A stretch of DNA of 10,262 nucleotides from Atopobiaceae bacterium UBA1367 (GTDB lineage: Bacteria > Actinomycetota > Coriobacteriia > Coriobacteriales > Atopobiaceae): contig DBRN01000007.1 in NCBI GenBank assembly GCA_002305995.1, forward strand, positions 1,489-11,750. The letters run 5' to 3'. Under the pieces are notes generated by a model, which worked only from the letters and a program-made list of their open reading frames with translations, was not told where the DNA came from and ran no database searches. Shown here in pieces: positions 6,986-10,262 of the stretch. Position 1 is the first letter of the stretch; every line of letters starts with the position of its first letter. The translations under genes and the position numbers were made by a program.

Positions 6986-8574
6986 TGCCCACAGCAAAAA
7001 ATGTAACGATCATTCCGGCAACACGGATGATGCATACGGGGCTGCCACGCAACGCCGCAGTCAAAAAGCGTGTTGCCGGATATGCCCGCGTCTCCACTGA
7101 CAGCAAGGAACAGCAGACCAGCTACGAGGCGCAGGTGGATTACTACACAAAATACATCCAGTCGAAGCCTGAATGGACCTTCGTCAAGGTCTATACGGAC
7201 GAGGGCATTTCGGCATTGAACACCAAGCACCGAGACGGCTTCAACGAGATGATTGCCGATGCTCTCGACGGTAAAATAGACCTTATTGTTACAAAATCCG
7301 TCAGCCGTTTTGCAAGGAATACGGTAGATAGCCTTACCACAGTCAGAAAGCTCAAGGAAAAAGGCATTGAAGTGTATTTCGAGAAGGAGGGTATCGCCAC
7401 CCTCGACAGCAAGGGTGAACTTCTTATCACCATCATGTCTTCACTGGCACAGGAAGAGAGCCGCTCCATTTCAGAGAATGTCACATGGGGTCAACGGAAG
7501 CGGTTTGCAGATGGCAAAGTCAGCGTTGCCTACGGACGATTTCTCGGCTACCGCAAGGGTGCTGACGGGTCGATGGAAATTGTGTCGGAGGAAGCGGAAA
7601 CGGTACGTACCATCTACCGTCTGTTCATACAGGGAAAGACGACGAACGGTATTGCCGCCACCCTTACGAGGCACGGCATTCCCACACCGGGTGGTAAAGA
7701 AAAGTGGCAGGCCACTACGATAGAGAGTATTCTCAGCAATGAAAAGTACAAGGGCGACGCTGTGCTGCAAAAGAAATTTACAACAGATTTTTTGACAAAA
7801 AAGATGAAGCTAAATGAGGGTGAAGTCCCTCAGTTTTATGTAGAAAACAGCCATCCGGCCATTATCTGCCCGGAGGAATGGGATAGAGTACAAAATGAGA
7901 TAGTGCGGAGAAAAGCGACTGGGCGGCATCACAACAGCCTGAGCCCATTTTCAGCAAAGATTATCTGCGGAGACTGCGGAGAGTATTACGGCTCAAAGGT
8001 ATGGCATTCCAACAGCAAATACCGTCGTACCATTTGGCAGTGCAATGGAAAATTCAAGGGTGACGAAAAATGTCGCACCCCTCATTTATATGAGGATGAC
8101 ATCAAAGCGATGTTCTTGAAGGCGGTTAGTGAGCTGATGATTGACCGCAAGGCGCTTATCGAGGATGGCAGGGTTCTGCACAAGGCATTCACGGATTTCA
8201 GTGCCATCGACAAGGCAGTCGCGGAGATAACCAGTGAGATTGATGTGCTTTCGGGGCTGGCACAGAAGCTGGTAGACGAGAACGCCAGCACCACGCTTGA
8301 CCAGACGGAATACCGAAGCCGCTACGACGGGTACATCGACCGCTACGATAAAGCAAAAAAGCGGCTGGTGGCATTACAGGAACAGCGTCAACTTCAGGAG
8401 CTCAAGGGCGACGTTCTCAGCGGATTTCTCTTCGAGCTCGGTGAACTGTATGACCTGCCGATGGTGTTCAAGGAAGAAACATGGAACGCGCTGGTAGACC
8501 ATGTGACCGTCCACGAGGACGGCAGAGTAGTTTTCACCTTTAAGAACGGCACCGAGGTCGCGGAAATGCTGTGA
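6985..8574 (+). CDS. Serine recombinase 2, long CcrB-sized type (529 aa)
   Basis: Second site-specific recombinase of the pair. Resolvase domain about residues 28-165 with nucleophile S37 in YARVST and SRFARN (107-112). A recombinase domain follows, then a zinc ribbon (C328, C331, C353, C363). Next come a coiled-coil-like segment (about 395-470, rich in Lys, Glu, Leu and Gln) and a short C-terminal end. The start ATG overlaps the previous stop and has GAGGTGA at 6972-6978. It shares motifs throughout its catalytic domain with recombinase 1 but is clearly diverged, so the pair is old. Both genes keep all visible catalytic residues and intact zinc ribbons, so both look active. It is the last gene of the element before the AT-rich junction. 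Confidence 0.95.
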   Translation: MPTAKNVTIIPATRMMHTGLPRNAAVKKRVAGYARVSTDSKEQQTSYEAQVDYYTKYIQSKPEWTFVKVYTDEGISALNTKHRDGFNEMIADALDGKIDLIVTKSVSRFARNTVDSLTTVRKLKEKGIEVYFEKEGIATLDSKGELLITIMSSLAQEESRSISENVTWGQRKRFADGKVSVAYGRFLGYRKGADGSMEIVSEEAETVRTIYRLFIQGKTTNGIAATLTRHGIPTPGGKEKWQATTIESILSNEKYKGDAVLQKKFTTDFLTKKMKLNEGEVPQFYVENSHPAIICPEEWDRVQNEIVRRKATGRHHNSLSPFSAKIICGDCGEYYGSKVWHSNSKYRRTIWQCNGKFKGDEKCRTPHLYEDDIKAMFLKAVSELMIDRKALIEDGRVLHKAFTDFSAIDKAVAEITSEIDVLSGLAQKLVDENASTTLDQTEYRSRYDGYIDRYDKAKKRLVALQEQRQLQELKGDVLSGFLFELGELYDLPMVFKEETWNALVDHVTVHEDGRVVFTFKNGTEVAEML

Positions 8575-8599
8575 AATACATCATCATTATACCGTATTC

Positions 8600-8634
8600 T
8601 ATGGAAGCTCTCAGTTCAACTAGGGGCTTCCATA
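8600..8634. repeat. Palindrome 1 downstream of recombinases
   Basis: A 35-nt palindrome centred on C8617: outer arms TATGGAAGC and GCTTCCATA pair perfectly, and the centre AGTT-C-AACT is itself symmetric. One mismatch and two G-T pairs lie between. No T-run follows on either side, so it is not an obvious terminator. It begins 26 bp after the stop of the second recombinase. Candidates are a recombinase binding site or an mRNA 3' structure. Confidence 0.75.
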
Positions 8635-8671
8635 CATCTATAACATTGACCTAAACAATGGCTTTTCCTAA

Positions 8672-8696
8672 TGACCCTCAGTTCAACTTAGGGTCA
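8672..8696. repeat. Palindrome 2 sharing its centre with palindrome 1
   Basis: A 25-nt palindrome centred on C8684: arms TGACCCT and AGGGTCA around AGTT-C-AACT, with a single mismatch. It shares CTCAGTTCAACT with palindrome 1, but its outer arms differ. Its right arm can instead pair with AACATTGACC at 8642-8651 (10 perfect pairs), so two exclusive folds exist. The rest of the gap to the tRNA terminator (8703-8885) is AT-rich with no supported gene; AAAAACGA occurs twice, at 8732-8739 and 8751-8758. Confidence 0.75.
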
Positions 8697-8885
8697 ATGT
8701 TGTACTTATACTAAAGAAGGACAACTAATCGAAAAACGATAGCCAAGTCAAAAAACGAATTGAAGCGTATATGTGGTGATTGATCAAGAATACGCACTAC
8801 GAAATACTCTATATATTGTGGTTCATAAAGAACAGTGGGTGCATTAATTTGATGAAAACCCCAGTATTACAGCCCTTTTCGGGCA

Positions 8886-8931
8886 TAAAAAAACATTAAG
8901 GCAACTGATACGATTGTATCAATTGCCTTAA
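8886..8931 (-). terminator. Rho-independent terminator of tRNA-Gly
   Basis: A 16-bp stem (8896-8911 with 8916-8931) closes a 4-nt loop. Read on the minus strand it is followed by seven T (A-run at 8887-8893 on the plus strand). The single imperfect pair is G-U in minus-strand RNA but C-A in plus-strand RNA, which supports the minus orientation. It begins 6 nt after the tRNA CCA end. Confidence 0.92.
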
Positions 8932-8937
8932 CTGCTA

Positions 8938-9012
8938 TGGAGCGGGTGACGGGAATCGAACCCGCATCGCCAGCTTGGAAGGCTGGGGCCCTAACCATTG
9001 GACGACACCCGC
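8938..9012 (-). tRNA. tRNA-Gly (anticodon UCC), CCA encoded
   Basis: Read on the minus strand: the acceptor stem GCGGGTG pairs with CACCCGC, followed by discriminator T and encoded CCA (8938-8940). The anticodon stem CCAGC/GCTGG encloses loop CTTCCAA with anticodon TCC (8977-8979). The T-loop has the usual GGTTCGAATCC. At 75 nt it is a full-length gene with no break, so any insertion beside it left the tRNA whole. Its 3' end faces the mobile element. Confidence 0.97.
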
Positions 9013-9032
9013 ACGGGAAAGCACAGTTGGTT

Positions 9033-9059
9033 ACTTTACCACAGTTGCCGCACCGCCAA
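9033..9059 (-). promoter_or_regulatory. Possible tRNA-Gly promoter
   Basis: On the minus strand, TTGGCG (9054-9059) and TAAAGT (9033-9038) are separated by 15 nt, and the -10-like box lies 20 nt before the mature tRNA 5' end. Position and spacing to the tRNA are right, but the boxes match consensus only partly and the spacer is short. Confidence 0.35.
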
Positions 9060-9173
9060 AGGCCGATTCGGCCGTCGCTGCCACTGGCTGGGCCGTCCTG
9101 TGACGTCACGGCCATCGGGGCCATGACGATGGAGGCCGCCGCCGTTCCCGTGTACTATTGATACCTGATACCG

Positions 9174-9244
9174 CTGTTGGGCATGTGGCGGAGCCCGGCG
9201 CGCATGGCGACCAAGAGGCACCTGCCGAGATGCATGCCCAACAG
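9174..9244. repeat. 12-bp perfect inverted repeat in leader of next gene
   Basis: CTGTTGGGCATG (9174-9185) and CATGCCCAACAG (9233-9244) are perfect inverted copies with 47 nt between them, ending 39 nt before the start codon at 9284. The upstream part of this gene-free stretch (9060-9173) is G+C-rich and holds two further palindromes: GGCCGA-T-TCGGCC at 9061-9073 and GTGACGTCAC at 9100-9109, the latter inside GGCCGT/ACGGCC arms (9091-9113). A regulator site or a structured 5' leader is plausible. Confidence 0.6.
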
Positions 9245-9283
9245 ATGGTCAGGTGTGAGTGTCGTTCAGAGAAGGGGTCCAAC

Positions 9284-9961
9284 ATGATTCGCACCAACAG
9301 TGTGACCTTGAGCGTGATGCCAGCCCTGGCGTACCGTCAGAAGTTCCCGTCCGGGGGGTCGGGCGTCGTGGTCCTGCGTGCCGATGCGACCCAGCCTGGC
9401 GTCGCGTCGATCAGCAAGACGTCCGGAGAGCCGATCATCTCTGCCAACACGCCCGCCGACCTCTATCCCGTCGATGCCTTCCGCGAGGCCATCGAGCTGA
9501 CGGCCGGCATGCCGTACCGCAAGCAGGGAAAGCCGAGGCTCGTCGCGCAGGACCTGCAGCCGCAGGCAGTGGTGGAGGAGGAGCAGGCTGAGGAGGATCT
9601 CACCACCGACAACATCCCCGAGATCGATGTCGTCATCGACAGCGACGAGTACCAGGCGATCGTCGATGCCTACACCGACAAGGACGGCAAGCTCTCCTAC
9701 GCGCTCATCAACAAGGAGCTGATCCAGGTCGCGCACAACAGCGAGATGGTGCGCAGGATGGTCGAGGCGGGGGACTCCGAGCAGACCATTCGCCTGTTTG
9801 TCGTGGGCAACCGGTTCCGCGCCATCACCGGCAACAAGAACCTGACCGACGAGCAGGTGCTCAAGATGGCCGAGCTGCTCGATGAGGTCAGCCCGAAGGG
9901 CGTCTTCAAGGAGTTCAACGCGGAGCTTCGCGTCAGGATGGGCGCGCAGAAGAGGCGCTAG
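9284..9961 (+). CDS. Conserved hypothetical protein, Coriobacteriia-like (225 aa)
   Basis: ATG 9284 is chosen for AAGGGG (9272-9277) six nt upstream; the open frame extends to 9158 but covers the inverted-repeat leader. No signal peptide or membrane segment is seen. Residues 1-90 form a basic-to-neutral N-terminal part, then an acidic linker (VVEEEQAEED, 96-105). A well-ordered C-terminal domain follows, including DSDEYQAIVDAYTDKDGKLS (119-138) and KMAELLDEVSPKGVFKEFNA (194-213), and ends in a basic tail. I do not know its function. The domain looks like a lineage-specific protein I associate with Collinsella/Olsenella relatives. Its codons are strongly G/C-ending, unlike those of the element genes to the left. 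Confidence 0.85.
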   Translation: MIRTNSVTLSVMPALAYRQKFPSGGSGVVVLRADATQPGVASISKTSGEPIISANTPADLYPVDAFREAIELTAGMPYRKQGKPRLVAQDLQPQAVVEEEQAEEDLTTDNIPEIDVVIDSDEYQAIVDAYTDKDGKLSYALINKELIQVAHNSEMVRRMVEAGDSEQTIRLFVVGNRFRAITGNKNLTDEQVLKMAELLDEVSPKGVFKEFNAELRVRMGAQKRR

Positions 9962-10048
9962 CCGCTGGGCAGGGGTGAGGACGGCCACGGCCGCGGGCTG
10001 GTGGGCTCAGTGCGTCGGAATGGCCCTTTCCAGCCTGTGCGGATCCAC

Positions 10049-10262
10049 TTGTGCGGATCCGATTCCGGCCTTGGAAAGGAAATCCAGGAGTTGTGCGGGA
10101 CGGCGCCCGGCCCTGGAAAGGAAAAGCCCGAGTTGTGCGAGCCTGGGGCCGGTGGCGGAAAGCTTTTTGCCGACTTGTGCGCTACTGCCGGCTCCGCCGG
10201 AAAGGATTCTGCCGAGTTGTGCGGGATGTGCTTCCCCGCCGGAAAGGAAAACCTTGAGTTGT
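10049..10262. repeat. 42-bp tandem repeat array, runs off right edge
   Basis: TTGTGC starts at 10049, 10091, 10133, 10175 and 10217, and TTGT again at 10259: an exact 42-bp period. Each complete unit keeps TTGTGCG at its positions 1-7 and GGAAAG at 25-30, mostly followed by GAAAA or similar and an end close to CCGAG. Positions 8-24 vary widely. A short direct repeat, TGTGCGGATCC (10036-10046 and 10050-10060), leads into the array. The first 87 nt after the upstream stop (9962-10048) hold nothing else I can name. Because the period is a multiple of three, frames stay open on both strands, so coding cannot be excluded. Confidence 0.85.

Noticed and set aside
8780..8899. 39-residue open frame before the tRNA terminator
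   Set aside because: It uses a TTG start without a ribosome site and runs into the terminator stem; no protein pattern recognised.
8881..9012. Partial second copy of the tRNA 3' end as a direct-repeat attachment site
   Set aside because: I found no repeat of the tRNA 3' segment elsewhere in the window; the other element end is not included, so it cannot be judged.
9158..9283. N-terminal extension of the hypothetical gene
   Set aside because: This stretch forms the 12-bp inverted-repeat leader, and a clear ribosome site stands before ATG 9284.
10051..10257. Plus-strand gene made of 14-residue repeats
   Set aside because: It opens inside the repeat with no ribosome site, and its Arg/Trp-rich product looks like a by-product of the 42-bp period.
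10049..10262. CRISPR array
   Set aside because: The period is 42 bp with invariant blocks of only 6-7 bp, far too short for repeats and spacers; no cas genes are present.

Overview
The window joins two kinds of DNA. Positions 1 to about 8.6 kb are a mobile element of moderate G+C with a Firmicutes-like gene style (clear AAGGAG-type ribosome binding sites, tight gene overlaps, tandem serine recombinases). From about 8.89 kb to the right edge lies what looks like host chromosome: a tRNA-Gly with its own terminator, then visibly G+C-rich DNA with a conserved hypothetical gene of a type I associate with Coriobacteriia (Collinsella/Olsenella relatives). The likely picture is an element integrated next to tRNA-Gly(UCC) in a high-G+C gut actinobacterium. 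The host call is an inference from composition and protein style.

Layout. (1) 2-2797: the 3' part of a replication protein, an archaeo-eukaryotic-type primase fused to a DUF927 AAA+ helicase, cut by the left edge. (2) 2809-3040: a non-coding block in which three tandem 9-bp repeats face three inverted copies across an AT-rich stretch, a good candidate for a replication origin or operator. (3) 3078-4107: three tightly packed small genes; the first two end in cysteine clusters and look like distant paralogues. (4) 4108-4511: about 400 bp without a convincing gene, holding two diverged direct copies of a G-rich motif. (5) 4512-5625: a P27-type terminase small subunit with no large subunit, a helix-turn-helix/double zinc-finger protein, and an overlapping small SHOCT-like protein. 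(6) 5687-8574: two adjacent serine recombinases of 432 and 529 residues. (7) 8575-8885: AT-rich DNA with two palindromes that share a centre; an element end probably lies here. (8) 8886-9059: tRNA-Gly on the minus strand with terminator and a possible promoter. (9) 9060-10262: G+C-rich chromosome with a palindromic leader, one hypothetical gene, and a strict 42-bp tandem repeat running off the edge.

How it may work together. A DUF927 helicase upstream of a shorter and a longer serine recombinase recalls the staphylococcal SCC core (cch, ccrA, ccrB). Here the core is combined with a primase domain, candidate iterons and an orphan terS. This suggests an element that excises with paired recombinases, may replicate after excision, and may exploit phage packaging. 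The architecture is visible in the sequence; the life cycle is inference.
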